NCBI GenBank assembly: GCA_014773175.1
Contig: VXCM01000418.1
Location: 62,001 to 126,000 of the forward strand
Reading direction: 5' to 3'
DNA: 64,000 nt
Source of the DNA: Lucifuga dentata
Taxonomy: Eukaryota; Chordata; Actinopteri; Ophidiiformes; Bythitidae
Part shown: positions 13,901 through 34,455 of the stretch, piece after piece
Position numbering within the stretch: position 1 is the stretch's first letter
How the letters are laid out: the number at the start of each line of letters is the position of its first letter
Notes under the pieces: generated by a model
Told to the model about the DNA's origin: nothing
Database searches by the model: none
The model's input: the letters and a program-made list of their open reading frames with translations, nothing else
Made by a program: the position numbers and the translations under genes

Positions 13901-15226
13901 ATTGTTGACAGAGAGGCATTAAATCAGATCATTTTTGAGTCTGGAGTCTGTTGTTTTCTTAATTGCATTATATTGTACCATGTTTCTAGTATTTTGGCTG
14001 CTTCATTTAAGTGAATGAGGTCCAAAAAATATTAGGAACACTCTTAAATATAATGCATTCCAGTAAAACAACAACACAAAGTTCAGCCTCAAAGAGAATC
14101 ATAAACAGCTGAAACAGCAGTCTGAACAAACAACATTTTAAGTCTACATTGTAGATCTGTTTCTATTTTTCTGACCACTGGATGTATATTCTTATTATGT
14201 GGGACTTTCTGGAACTGTACTAGATTGGTTTAAATCTCAGTTACTGAGTAGAGATTATTTTGTTTCAGTCCATAATTTTGTATCTGAGCAAACAAAAATG
14301 AAATGCAGAGTTCCCCAAAAGTCTATTCTTGGGCCTCTTCAACATCTACATGCTCCAATTATGAAAAACAACCAGATGTCTTTCATTGATTATGTGGATG
14401 ACACAAATATACATAATGCATCATTAAATTACTACAATCCCTCACAATCACTAAATACATGTATATTTGGATTGGTTTTTGGAACAGTTTAGACAGATTT
14501 GGATTGGTTTGGATAGGTTTGGAATGGTTTAGACATTTGGACTGGTTTAGATAGCTTTGGAATGGTTTAGACAGGTTTGGATTGGTTGGATGGGTTTGGA
14601 ATGGTTTACAGGTTTGGATTGGTTTGGATGGGTTTGGAACGGTTTACAGGTTTGGATTGGTTTGGAATGGTTTAGACAGGTTTGGATTGGTTTGGATAAC
14701 TTTGGATTGATTGGTGTTTACTGATTGCTCCATAGAACATCAATACTTGTAGATATCTGCTTTAAATTTGATATTTGTGGACAGGAAGTGTGGGAAGAAG
14801 AAAATGTAAAATTTTATGAATCTGACTTGGAGAATTTTTATGTAACAAAAAAATCAAGCTAACTTTAAAAAAAAAAAAAAAAAAAAAAAACAATGTATTT
14901 TCTGACCCGTGTTTTTATTAAACTTCGTGATTCCATGTGAAAAATTTAATGGTACAAGTGTCTTTAATGGTTCTGTGATGAGTAGTACTCTACTATGGAC
15001 CTTTCTTTGTCCTTAATAAAATCTATCCATCCATCCATCCATCCAGTAGATGAGAAGTGTAAAGCATTAATAGGACATACAGACAGGTAAACGTAGGCTG
15101 AATGGAGGTTATTCTGCTGATCTGACCTGATTTGCCGGAGCCCATCACGCCGAGCAGCACCAGGTTACACTGAGCCGGGCTCCTCTCAGCAGCTGCAGGC
15201 TTCACTTTCCCAAACATCGCAGACAT
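3664..15226 (-). CDS. rasl12: Ras-like protein family member 12 (rasl12), five coding exons
   Basis: Atypical small GTPase of the RERG/RASL11/RASL12 group. Coding exons on the minus strand are 15226-15127, 12374-12318, 12222-12149, 7070-6880 and 4006-3664. Together they give 765 nt, 254 aa (human 266), and all junction phases agree (1,1,0,2). The start is the ATG of MSAMFGK, as in mammals; an upstream in-frame ATG at 15235 exists. Visible motifs are the P-loop GVMGSGKS (residues 26-33), ALTVKFLTKRF after it, switch region EYDPHLEDIYSSE, NKLD (133-136), FFEVSACLDF (SAC motif), and the diagnostic ending TLLKGFKIF. There is no CAAX box, so no prenylation is expected. The DxxG motif is diverged (MDTCD), as usual in this family. 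Introns hold MITEs and LINE pieces; intron 1 is 2.75 kb and intron 3 is 5.1 kb. Confidence 0.97.
4146..4670. mobile_element. MITE family A, copy 1 (rasl12 intron 4)
   Basis: Near-identical over ~525 bp to 25531-26102, including the same internal landmarks and the same end sequence GAGGTCTGTGAACGCAGCAT. The left terminus (CCTCGGAACTC) is the inverted match of the right end. The outermost left bases of this copy are degraded. A short open frame inside (stop near 4320) is shared with the other copy and is part of the element, not a host gene. Confidence 0.8.
4680..4813 (+). promoter_or_regulatory. Candidate orphan promoter / first exon with CRE site
   Basis: CpG-rich island in an AT-rich intron. 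It contains an E-box/CRE composite (CACGTGAC with TGACGTCA at 4687-4694), a CCCGGGCGCG block, and then a well-formed donor CACTG|GTAAGA at 4813/4814. It abuts MITE family A, so it may belong to a transposon. No downstream exon identified. Confidence 0.3.
4815..5943. other. rasl12 intron 4, unassigned part
   Basis: AT-rich; a short GT run near 5091-5106. Stretches such as TACTTTTACTCAAGTA near 5840-5860 suggest old repeat sequence. No gene seen. Confidence 0.4.
5944..6651. mobile_element. DNA-transposon-like element with GGCCxAGATTCATAAA termini
   Basis: Begins GGCCCAGATTCATAAA and ends with the inverted match TTTATGAATCTAGGCC, ~708 bp. Several internal 'ATTCATAAA' motifs occur. A stretch at 6320-6400 recurs inverted at ~34985-35070. 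No transposase frame is seen, so it is non-autonomous. Superfamily not assigned. Confidence 0.65.
7788..7806. repeat. Short interstitial telomere-like repeat
   Basis: Three TAACCC units in a row plus one base inside rasl12 intron 3. Too short to indicate a fusion point by itself. Confidence 0.85.
7924..7959. repeat. (GT)n microsatellite
   Basis: About 18 GT units in rasl12 intron 3. Confidence 0.95.
8162..8185. repeat. Poly(T) tract
   Basis: 24 T residues in rasl12 intron 3; could be the inverted tail of a retroposed sequence, but no body was recognised. Confidence 0.9.
8690..9012 (+). mobile_element. 3' end of an L2-like LINE, decayed
   Basis: Degenerate frames resemble the usual L2/Rex C-terminal block (…FxVxAPxLWxxLP…DxFRxxLKTxLF…). 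The segment closes with TTGAAAGGTGCCATAGAAATAAACTT, the classic '…gtgctatataaataaa' 3' end. Stops and frameshifts interrupt it. It resembles the tail of the LINE at 30.64-31.89 kb. Confidence 0.7.
9885..10230. repeat. Dispersed repeat B, copy 1
   Basis: Begins AAGTCAAGTTTATTTG. It shares with 47600-47945 a sequence containing AAAAACTCCCTAAAAA, a CAGGAGAGGxxATTCAAAGAGAG block and AGACAAATTACAAA. Common teleost dispersed element; no coding capacity. Confidence 0.7.
10789..10826. repeat. Poly(A) tract containing an N
   Basis: Two A-runs joined by 'TN'. The N sits in a homopolymer and probably marks a sequencing/assembly break. Confidence 0.9.
11985..12116. mobile_element. hAT-like terminus fragment
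   Basis: Contains TTGTACCACCAGGTGG, CCACCAGTGGTAC and the end AGTTTGAGAACCACTG, the terminal pattern of many hAT-derived elements (CAGTGGTTCTCAAACT). A related inverted fragment is at 33768-33935. It lies 33 bp beyond the rasl12 exon 3 donor. Confidence 0.5.
12414..13039. mobile_element. Foldback MITE family C, copy 1 (complete)
   Basis: Flanked on both sides by TTAA (12410-12413 and 13040-13043). Begins AGGACCATACCGG and ends with the inverted GGTATGGTCCT. The inverted repeats extend inward for ~250 bp per side with scattered mismatches. For example, a 5' GATACTTGAAAC block is answered by a 3' GTTTCAAGTATC. The whole 626-bp element could fold into one hairpin. Inserted in rasl12 intron 1. 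Confidence 0.88.
13045..14195. other. rasl12 intron 1, unassigned part
   Basis: AT-rich sequence without recognised exons; no gene supported. Confidence 0.4.
14196..14445 (+). mobile_element. LINE reverse-transcriptase fragment (L2/Rex-like)
   Basis: One frame reads LSGTVLDWFKSQL, then VPQKSILGP (degenerate VPQGSILGP) and YVDDTNIH, a version of the YADDTQLY catalytic box. About 80 codons survive. The fingers/palm order matches L2-type reverse transcriptases; the rest of the element is missing. Confidence 0.8.
14463..14713. repeat. TTTGGATTGGTTTGGA-type minisatellite
   Basis: About 250 bp of variable-length units built from TTTGGATTGG, TTTGGAATGG and TTTAGACAGG. G/T-rich on the plus strand. 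Confidence 0.93.
14867..14890. repeat. Poly(A) tract
   Basis: 24 A residues in rasl12 intron 1. Confidence 0.9.
15024..15045. repeat. (ATCC)n tetranucleotide repeat
   Basis: Five ATCC units about 80 bp inside rasl12 intron 1. Confidence 0.85.
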
Positions 15227-16818
15227 ATTCCTCATCCATCAAATCCTTCAAGTCTTCCTCTGACCGTCTCCACCCTTCATGACCTCTGAATAGCCCAAAA
15301 ACGCTACAAAAGCCACCGTTTCCATAACGAAGATGAGCAGACAAAAATATAGACAACAAAAGCCTAATACTGCATTACAGAATCCTTCTTTCATCCAAGC
15401 AGATGATGCAGTCTGACTGACTGCTGCTGCTGAGATTAAGACTGGGGGAGGAAATGTGGTTTGTGTGCAACTGATACACACATGCACATTTTCCAATTTA
15501 GGGAAAGACTTCCAAGCAGTGTGGTAAAACCTAGAAGTCTGAGCTCTACTCAAACCCAAGAGTGATTAACAACAGCTTAATACAGCTCAGATTTATTTAT
15601 TTATTTTAAATGTATTTTTAATGTCTGAATGTCCTTCCTGTATTTTTCAATTTCTTGAATACATTTTTTTTTTTTTTTTTTTNTTTTTTTTTTTTTTTTT
15701 TTACATAGTAAGTACACAACATTTTTAAACTTCTGGAGCCCAAAATAAATTTACTTTTCACTGAAATTGCTTTTAATTTGCCAGGAAAAAAAAGCTGTAC
15801 TGCCAAAAATTCTTCAAAAAATCCAGTAAAAATCTAAAACAAATAAAAAAATAAAAAAACATGGGGAAATAAATCTTTTAAATGTCTTTAAAGTAAATGA
15901 TTGCTTCTAGAAAGTGCTAAAATTCCAGGAAATAAATTTATAGATAAATAATTCCTAGAAAAAAAAATTATATTTCTGTAAGACTGCCAAGACTTTGTAA
16001 TTTCATAATTTGTAAGACTTAAAAAATAAAATCCATGAGACAGTAACATAGAAGAAATAAACCTTTAATTTTTAATTTTTGAAAATTTTGTAAAACAAAT
16101 GAAAATCACAACAAAGATAAACCTGAGGAAAAAACTCTGCCAAATCTACTGAAAACAGCTTGAAAAAAGATAATTATACAAAAAATGAAAAAAAAAATTA
16201 ATATTTAAAATTTTAGAAAAATCTTCATGTCATGTGATCCTTTATGATTGAGTCCTTCACTCTGTAAACAATAAACAATGTTTTGCCATTTTTGAGGCTT
16301 TGTGATTTAAAGATTTGTCAGAAATGTCCAGAAGACAAACTAATGCAAAATATTTTAGATCAGAGAGTTAAAGATGAACAAAGTTGAGTTAACGATGACA
16401 AAAATTAAAGCTAAATGTCTCGTCCCGCATTAAATTTTTTGTTGATTGCTGGGAAACTGACACATATGATTGTGACCTGGCGACTATTGTTATTGTGTGA
16501 TTCTTCCTGCTGCCTGAGAACAAATCCTCAGCTGTCCTCAAACTGTCAGCGGCCGACAAAGAGCAACATTAACCATCAGCGTCTCCGCTTTCTCTCTGGC
16601 TGCATGTCATCATAATGTACTTCACTGTCACACGTCTGCTTACTATGTATAGAGTCTGTTCTCATAGCTGTGAAAACAAATAGTGAATGCTCTGCTGCTG
16701 CACAGGAGGTGTTCACACTCATTTCTAATACGTGCACACGCAGGATGCACATGGATGTACTGTGTTCTGATCTGGATCAAAAGTTCTTTTCTCTGTGTGT
16801 TCTTGTGGTTTAGAGAGG
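15227..16818. other. Divergent intergenic region rasl12 / kbtbd13
   Basis: Contains the rasl12 5' side, an A/T homopolymer with an N (15665-15702) and AT-rich filler. Just before kbtbd13, a long pyrimidine-rich tract ending GTGGTTTAG at ~16814 looks like an acceptor, suggesting an upstream noncoding exon for kbtbd13. No other gene seen. Confidence 0.5.
15665..15702. repeat. Poly(T) tract containing an N
   Basis: T-run with one N; assembly uncertainty likely. Confidence 0.9.
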
Positions 16819-18327
16819 ATGAAGATCTACGGCAGCGAGATGATGGAGTCTGGCAGCTGTCCAGACTTAAGCCAGCAGCCAGAATGCTGCAAGCCGCTGG
16901 ACAGCCTGAGGGTCAACGTCCGGGACAGTGTTTTTGTGCTGGATAAGGCTCTTCTCGCTCACAGCTGCGAGTACTTCAGAGCTCTTTTCCAGTCAGGAAT
17001 GAGAGAATGCCAACAAGAGGAGATCCATCTGCGGTGTGTGGGGGTTTTGGGGTTTCTTGTCATGCTGCAGGTCCTGGACGGGGAGCGGCCTGTGCTTAAC
17101 AGCGACCAAATTGTGGAAGCTGTCGAGTGTGCGGCATTTCTCCAGGTCCCAGCTCTCATAAAGCACTTGATCAATGTCATCAATTCTGATAACTGCTTAC
17201 TCATGTACCACACAGCTGCCACTTACGGCGTGTGGGAGCTCTCCCACCACTCAGCTCTGTTCATCAGGGATATGTACACTGAGCTGCAGGAAGACATCCA
17301 TGCTTTACCAAACAAGCTGCTCGAGTATGTTGAATCTCTTATTCCAAGTGCCTACGTGGCAGTGTGCAGCCATTCGCCTTCCACTGAGCTGCTGCAGGAC
17401 TTCCAGAGGACAGTGTGCTATCTGGACGAGGAAAACAACGAATGGAAGGTGCTGACACATTTACCCATAAGCACTAGCACCACAATGGCAGGCGTTGCTG
17501 TTCTAGACAACAAACTTTATATCATTGGAGGGTTGCATGATGTGAGCAAGAAGGTAGTAGAAACTGGTTTTTGTTACAACCCGCTGAGTAATACATGGTC
17601 CACCATCCCCGGCCCACAGCAGCTACGCTACAACTTCACCCTCATCGCTCATGAGGGCTGCCTCTATGCTGTAGGGGGTGAGTACGACCAGAAAGCAATG
17701 TCCTCTGTGGAGAGGTACAAGGTGTCTAATGGAAACTGGAGCTTTGTTTCTCATCTTCCGTTCCCTGCAGCCTCAGTAGCTTCTGCTAAGGCCATGAGCA
17801 GGATCTTTATCTGTCTCTGGAAGGGTAAGGGGGCTACAGAAATATATGAATATGTGCCTGAAAAGGATCAGTGGACTCTGGTCACAACGCTCATCCGAGA
17901 ACAGAGCTATGGTCTTTGTATGGTGGCCCATCAGGATAATTTGTATGTGATGCGCAATGGACCTTCCAGTGACTTTTTCCTGTGTGTGATGGACTGTTTC
18001 AACCTGAGCTCGTGTCAGTGGACGGCGGTGCCGGGACACTTTGTGAACAGTAAAGGGTCTATGTTCACGGCGGTGGTGAGAGGAGACTCGGTGTTCACCC
18101 TCAACCGCATGGTGACCACAGAGTACAGAATAGAGGATTACAAATGGAAAACCAAGTGTGAGATGAAAGGCTTTGGGAGGATTGGATCCATGTATACATT
18201 TCTGATGAGGCTGCCTAAAACCACAGTCTCCCTCACAGGGAGGACTCAGACTCTGACTCAGGGCCAGAACTTTGGAGACGCTGTAGAAAGTCCTAGATTG
18301 TCTATGCAATGCTTTGAAAATCTATAG
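16819..18327 (+). CDS. kbtbd13: Kelch repeat and BTB domain-containing protein 13 (kbtbd13), single coding exon
   Basis: Cul3 ubiquitin-ligase substrate adaptor of striated muscle; human mutations cause nemaline myopathy type 6. One uninterrupted 502-aa frame. The start chosen is the ATG after a probable acceptor (…TGGTTTAG|AGAGG ATG); an in-frame ATG at 16795 lies in the presumed intron. The BTB/POZ domain covers roughly residues 30-130 (LLAHSCEYFRALFQSGMRE, VECAAFLQVPALIKHL), followed by a short BACK-like linker. About five to six kelch blades run from residue ~185, with NKLYIIGG, CLYAVGGEYD, SYGLCMVAHQDNLYV and FVNSKGSMFTAVVRGD. The colinear match to mammalian KBTBD13 is strong throughout. 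It is longer than human (458 aa), mainly at both ends. Poly(A) signal AATAAA at ~18382. An intronless body is typical for this gene. Confidence 0.97.
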   Translation: MKIYGSEMMESGSCPDLSQQPECCKPLDSLRVNVRDSVFVLDKALLAHSCEYFRALFQSGMRECQQEEIHLRCVGVLGFLVMLQVLDGERPVLNSDQIVEAVECAAFLQVPALIKHLINVINSDNCLLMYHTAATYGVWELSHHSALFIRDMYTELQEDIHALPNKLLEYVESLIPSAYVAVCSHSPSTELLQDFQRTVCYLDEENNEWKVLTHLPISTSTTMAGVAVLDNKLYIIGGLHDVSKKVVETGFCYNPLSNTWSTIPGPQQLRYNFTLIAHEGCLYAVGGEYDQKAMSSVERYKVSNGNWSFVSHLPFPAASVASAKAMSRIFICLWKGKGATEIYEYVPEKDQWTLVTTLIREQSYGLCMVAHQDNLYVMRNGPSSDFFLCVMDCFNLSSCQWTAVPGHFVNSKGSMFTAVVRGDSVFTLNRMVTTEYRIEDYKWKTKCEMKGFGRIGSMYTFLMRLPKTTVSLTGRTQTLTQGQNFGDAVESPRLSMQCFENL

Positions 18328-18979
18328 GCTGTTAGAAACCACCCGTGCTGTGCCTTTAAATAAGAGTCAGTAGCAACGATGAATAAAATAAATCAGCGTT
18401 CTGACTGCTGATGGATGTCAAAGCTTGCTCTCTGTGGGAACGAGTCCCTGATGGACCTGCTACTGTTTTCACAGAAAACACATGTTGTGTATAACATCCA
18501 GTTCCCAGACATGTTCCTTTTAGGAAGTGGGGTCGGATAAGGATGAAACACGGAGAAAAGAGCAGAACTCGTAGCTAGCTGTGCATAAATAAAATGTTAA
18601 ACAAATAAAAATATTAACAAAAATAACAATGCCATAATATATCTTTAATGAATATATTCAGATCACTTTCTTAGAGGGAATACTGAATGTTAAAAATCAT
18701 AATCAATGCTAATTTATGTAAAATTAATGCATTCATCACATCCTAACACACATAGTATGACTGAACATAGTATGACTGTAAACTAATGACAATAACAATA
18801 ATAACAAATCAATAAACAAATATGGGGCAAAGTCAATGACATTTACAAGAAAATGTACTTTTTCTTAGTAAAGGCCACTGTCCTGCTTCAGCTCTAATAA
18901 TGTGTCCTCAGTAGTGCTATCAAGTCCCTTGTCATGTAACACAGTACATGGAGAATGTGTGTGGGGGTGTGGGGCACCA
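18328..18979. other. Convergent 3' region between kbtbd13 and ubap1l
   Basis: Holds the 3' untranslated regions of both genes: kbtbd13 poly(A) signal at ~18382 on plus; ubap1l ends at 18980 on minus. AT-rich; no further gene seen. Confidence 0.6.
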
Positions 18980-29613
<10,634 letters not shown>

Positions 29614-29624
29614 CCTGCTCCACT

Positions 29625-30385
29625 CGCTGAGGGACAGACGGACAGAAACTTTGATTTTTCTGTTTTCATGAATCATAACAGACTAGAAGTTATTCTTAAT
29701 TAAAATTAAAAGGCTTTTCAGGTTAAATGGAACTATAATGTAAAGTTGGTCAGTCATTCCTTGGAGCTCTCAGTCTGCTCAGCAAAATTCATGACATTCC
29801 AGTCATTAATATTCCTTTGACATAAGAGGACATGGCAGCGGATTGATGAAAACATTAAGGCGAGAAACATGAATATCAACAGCTCATTTGATGGAAATGA
29901 AAGCATTAATAGTGTTTTTTTTAAATTCTGACTTATCTTAATTCTGACAGAGTTCGATAAAAGGTCAGGAGGTCACCAAAATCATTAGAAACCATCACTG
30001 ATCATTCATGTGGGATTATCAGTATTCAGATGGATGATAGACAATCTGATGGTGTCATCAGCCTGTAAAAACACATGGACAACAGTCTGACGTTCCACAG
30101 ACATTTTCACTGAATCACACAAACACAAAGCAGTTTAGATCCTATAACTTACTGACGGATGCACCTGTTGCCTCTAATAAATATTAAGACATCAATAATT
30201 AAAATGTCAAAACAGCCTCTTCACACAAGCTGTGTAGTGACAAAAAAAATGTGATACACATTTACAAAGTGTCTTCCTCAATTTCCTCAATTTTTATGGT
30301 AGAAGAGAATAGAGTAGAAGAGAATTTTAAAGCTTTAAATAGAACAAACACAAATGGTGAAAATAGGCAGCATATAAGAGGTTAA
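29625..30385. other. ubap1l 5' intron, unassigned
   Basis: Follows the acceptor upstream of the ubap1l start (CCCTCAG|CGAGTGG at ~29624). No exon seen. Confidence 0.4.
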
Positions 30386-30389
30386 TTAA

Positions 30390-30620
30390 AGGACCATATC
30401 GGTGATCATGCATGTTTGAGCCCAATATATACAAACCACACACGTTACGTTACTAACTACCAATTTACAAAACATAAAGCCATATTTTAGTTTTCCTGTT
30501 TTTTGTTTTTAAATCCCCCAATCTTTCAAAATCAACTGTTCAGATGATCCATCCACCTTAAAATTCAATATTTACCTACTAAAACTTAAGCATGATTGTA
30601 GAAGTTGCAGTCATTAATTA
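30390..30620. mobile_element. Foldback MITE family C, copy 2 (left half)
   Basis: TTAA at 30386-30389, then AGGACCATATCGGTGATCATGC and the family's left arm (TTGAGCCCAATATATACA…CAACTGTTCAGATGATCC). The right arm is missing; the L2-like LINE follows. Confidence 0.8.
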
Positions 30621-30639
30621 TCCATCCCTCTTATCCTTC

Positions 30640-31893
30640 TATATTAGCTGAGTGTTACACAGTGAAAAGGGTGGCATGCATGTAGATCTTCATCAACTCC
30701 CCTCACCTGTGGGTCCCCCAGGGGTCCATTCTCGGTCCATTCCTTTTTTCATTGTGTATGTTTCCATTAGGTTCTATCTTCAAAAAATATAGCATTTCGT
30801 TCCTGCTGCACAGATGACTTACAGATTTATTTGCTGCTGAAATGTAAAACCACGACCCCGCTGAAGGCCTTATCGGATTGCCTGGATGACATTAAAATCT
30901 GGGTGGCACTAAATTTTCTTAATCGAAATGAACAGAAAATAAAAGTTGTAATGTTAGAACCCCCTGACCTCCACACCACCCTTAGTGGCAACCTTGGGTC
31001 TCTACAACAAATCCTCTGTAAACAAAAAAACCAAAAAAAAAAAAAACCTGGGAATGATTTTTGACAACACTTTTACATTTGACAAACAAATAAATTCAGT
31101 TGTCAGAGCCAGCCAGCTTCTTCCAGCTTTGGGTCCTTGCAAAAGTCAAACTTTTTCTCTCCTTCACTGACTTTGAGAAGGTGAGTCACACCTTTATTTC
31201 GTCTCGCCTTGACTGTTGCAATAGTCTTACTCAGGCATCAGCCAGTCTCTGCTTTCCTGCCTGCAACTGGCTCAAAATGCTGCTGTGAGGCACGCAAGCC
31301 AGACCACATTTCGCCTATATTGGCTTCTTTGCATTGGCTCCCAGTTAGTTTTAGAATTGATTTTAAGATTTTATTGTTTGTTTTTAAGTCCTTANTTGCA
31401 TTGGCTCCCAGTTAGTTTTAGAATTGATTTTAAGATTTTATTGTTTGTTTTTAAGTCCTTACGTGGGTTAGCACCTCCTTACCTCTCTGATCTTTTAACT
31501 TTGCTCCCATGAAATCACAGAGGTCTGCTGACCAGATGCTTCTAGATGTCCTGAGGTCCAGATTAAAGCACAGAGGAGATCAGGCCTTTGCAGCTGCTCC
31601 TAAACTATGAAACAGTCTGCCCCTCCACATCAGGACCTCACCAACACTGGACACTTTTACCTCCTCAAAACCCATTTTTATTCTTTGGCTTTTAGACCAG
31701 ACTGAGATTTGATATTTGTGTTGTTTTTAACTTGTTCCTTGCTTTACTTGTGTTGTTTCATTTATTTACTTATTGTACTGTTTTATTGGCTGTTATGGCT
31801 GCTTCTTCTGCTATTCCTCTTCTTATAGTTGTGCAGCACTTTGGTCAACATGTTGTTTTTAAAGCTTATATAAATAAAATTGACTTGACTTGG
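30640..31893 (+). mobile_element. L2-like LINE, 3' half, degenerate
   Basis: Reads WVPQGSILGPFLFSLCMFPLG (palm), then LKALSDCLDDIKIWVALNFLN, a GNDFDNTFTFDKQINSVVRASQL-like block over a frameshift, SSRLDCCNSLTQ, HISPILASLHWLPVSFRIDFK and ILLFVFKSLRGLAPPYLSDL. These are the ordered C-terminal signatures of fish L2/Rex-type reverse transcriptases. It ends GCTTATATAAATAAAATTGACTTGACTTGG, a usual L2 tail. A 66-bp duplication around the N at 31395 is an assembly artefact. Several frameshifts make it inactive. Confidence 0.88.
31329..31461. repeat. Assembly duplication around N (31395)
   Basis: 31329-31394 and 31396-31461 are the same 66 bp separated by one N. Looks like two contig ends that overlap but were not merged. 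Confidence 0.93.
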
Positions 31894-32180
31894 AGGATTA
31901 GAGATTATAACAGCACGTAAACAACATGACACTCATTTCTCATCCATTTAAGCTCAGCAGTCACGTGCTGTCACACCCTGTGTTTGTGTTTCATGTGATG
32001 AAAAAGCATTTCACCAAGTTCACGTCTTCACTAATTGGCTGCTGTTCATGACCTTTGAGCAGCCAGACAAACACAGATGTCGTGTGTCGGTGAGATGAGG
32101 TAAACGTTCCTGCTGCCCTCACAAAGATAATCTGATATTTGCTCCAGTAACAGCAAAACTCCAGCAGGCCAGATGGTGCA

Positions 32181-32223
32181 GGACCGACAGGACCTACAGG
32201 ACTTACAGGACTTACAGGACCAG
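32181..32223. repeat. 10-bp tandem repeat (CAGGACTTA)
   Basis: Four to five units of ACAGGACCTA/ACAGGACTTA. Confidence 0.85.
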
Positions 32224-32546
32224 ACGCTCCTTAAGCTCCATGCGTTTCCACGAAGGGAATAAAAGAAAATCCAGTACATGCTGAGCAGCGAGACGATTAC
32301 TTTGAGTTTTACTGTAACAGTTTAGAGCACGTGAACATTTGACTGAGAAAAGACTCGAGTCCTTCCTGACCTTTAAAAATGCATCGCCAACCACATTGCC
32401 ATGAGTTCTGTTCCTGTTTTTAGGCTGTAAGTGATGTAATAAACTCCATAACCTTGATATTTTTCCTGATGAATATCAGGTGTGACAAGATGGGAAAGTA
32501 GATGGAAGCATTTCCTGGCAGCTTGAGTGTTATTGCAGTATTTTAA

Positions 32547-33113
32547 GGACCAAACCAGTGATTTTTGCATGTTTGAACCCATTTAATATTACCTGCATTA
32601 ATGTTACGTTACTGCCAGCCATTTTCCAAAACATAAAACCACGTTACTTTGCCAAAACCCATAATCTTTCAAAATTAAACGTTCAGGTAATGCAACCACA
32701 TTAAATTTCAATGTTTCATCTCCTAGCATGTATGTCTGATTGTAGAAGGCACAGTGATTTTAATTTCTTTGTAAAAGTTGTCTTCTCCTGGGACTATATT
32801 CTCTGGTGGAGACATACATTTTCTTCTGTGAAACTCCACATTAAACTGGTTAAATTACTTTTACAAAAAAATGTAATAGACATGTTGTTCTATGTGATGG
32901 ATTATTTATCTCACGCATGTTTCAAATCTCTACAAGCTGACAAACATAATTTTATCATGTACTGAATGAACTGAAACCAATGGCAGTCTGGAAGGTAGGG
33001 AAAAACAATTCTAATATTTACCGCTCCAATAGTTTGTTTGGGAAAATGGTTGGCACTAACATAACCTCTGTGCAGGTTGTATTTCAAACATGCAAAACCA
33101 CCAGTATGGTCCT
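32547..33113. mobile_element. Foldback MITE family C, copy 3
   Basis: TTAA at 32543-32546 and 33114-33117. Starts GGACCAAACCAGTGATTTTTGC and ends with the inverted GCAAAACCACCAGTATGGTCC. Arms pair inward for ~200 bp. Lies in the ubap1l 5' intron. Confidence 0.85.
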
Positions 33114-33535
33114 TTAAGTAATTGAAAATGCTGCTGTTATGAGGTACTTTAGCATTTTGTCATTTTAGAAGTTATAATAACTCAAAGTGTAAATGTCAAC
33201 ATAGTAAATATATGTAGAGCTGATCAGTATTAAGCATTTTCAAATTATAGCTGAAAAAGCAGGAAACCACATGAAATTACATGCACGTACACACACACAC
33301 ACACACCAATAAATGAACATTATGTGTAGCAGGAAGAGTTGTGAAGTTATGGGTGAGACAAAAAATGCATGAATAATAAAATAAGAAGAAGAAGGTGAAA
33401 TAAGCAAGACAAAATGATAACAATAGTTTGTTGTATTTGTTGTATTCCCAGAGAACTGCAGATTAATTTCCTATTTAAACTCCAGGCGTTTATATTCTGT
33501 AGGTTGTGTGTTGTGGGTGGATTGTGCGCTTACCT

Positions 33536-33680
33536 GTGTCGTAGTCTTCAGACTCTCTGTGTTCTCAGGTGAGCGTCTGAGGCGTTTGTGAAGCTGCAGG
33601 CTGCTGCACGGCGAGTCAGATTATCGCTAAACCACTAATCCACCCATTCACCTTCACTCAGACGCTTTAAATCAACTTCA
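33536..33680 (-). promoter_or_regulatory. Candidate ubap1l 5' noncoding exon and promoter side
   Basis: On the minus strand a strong donor (GACACAG|GTAAGC) ends a less AT-rich stretch with no ATG. Joined to the acceptor at ~29624 it would supply the 5' UTR before the ubap1l ATG at 29613. Boundary at the 5' side is a guess. Confidence 0.45.
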
Positions 33681-33767
33681 ACATTCAGAGACGACAGAAC
33701 AACCCACACGCCTTCAACCAGTCCAGCTAAAAGCTGTTCATTTAGTCATGGTTCCTGTAGTTACAGC

Positions 33768-33917
33768 ACTGGTTCTCAAACTGTGGCACCTGTACCACCA
33801 GTGGTACTTGAAGTGCCTCCTGGTGGTACAACAGATGGAAATTTCTGTTATTTTGGTTAATTATTCACAAATAAAACAGTTGAGATTTTCTTTGTGGAAA
33901 ATAGCAGAAATTAGGTC
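33768..33917. mobile_element. hAT-like terminus fragment
   Basis: Opens CACTGGTTCTCAAACTGTGG and contains TGGTGGTAC, the inverse of 11985-12116. No transposase. Confidence 0.45.
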
Positions 33918-33920
33918 AGT

Positions 33921-34455
33921 AAGTAGGTAGGTAGTAGGTAGGTAGGTAGGTAGCTAAGTAGGTAGATAGGTAGGTAGGTAAGTAGGTAGGTAGGTAGGAG
34001 GTAAGTAGGTAGGTAGTAGGTAGGTAGGAGGTAGGTAGCTAAGTAGGTAGGTAGGTAGGTAGGTAGGTAGTTAGGTAGGTAAGTAGGTAGGTAGGAGGTA
34101 AGTAGGTAGGTAGGTAGTAGGTAGGTAGCTAAGTAGGTAGGTAGGGTAGGTAGGTAGGTAGGAGGTAAGTAGGTAGGTAGGTAGGTAGGTAGGTAGTAGG
34201 TAGGTAGCTAAGTAGGTAGGTAGGGTAGGTAGGTAGGTAGGAGGTAAGTAGGTAGGTAGGTAGGTAAGTAGGTAGGTAGGAGGTAAGTAGGTAGGTAGGT
34301 AGGTAGGTAGGTAGTAGGTAGGTAGCTAAGTAGGTAGGTAGGGTAGGTAGGTAGCTAAGTAGGTAGGTAGGGTAGGTAGGTAGGTAGGAGGTAAGTAGGT
34401 AGGTAGGTAGGTAGGTAAGTAGGTAGGTAGGAGGTAAGTAGGTAGGTAGGTAGGA
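33921..34455. repeat. (GTAG)n satellite block with higher-order structure
   Basis: 535 bp of GTAG tetramers broken at regular places by GGAGGTAA, GTAGCTAA and GTAGTAGG variants. Longer units of about 90-130 bp therefore repeat within the block. Confidence 0.95.

Noticed and set aside
16795..16818. Upstream ATG extending kbtbd13 by eight codons
   Set aside because: The extra codons overlap a pyrimidine-rich tract ending in TTTAG, more likely an acceptor; no similarity to the family N-terminus.
17773..18309. 178-codon minus frame opposite kbtbd13
   Set aside because: Antisense of the strongly conserved kelch domain; no independent support.
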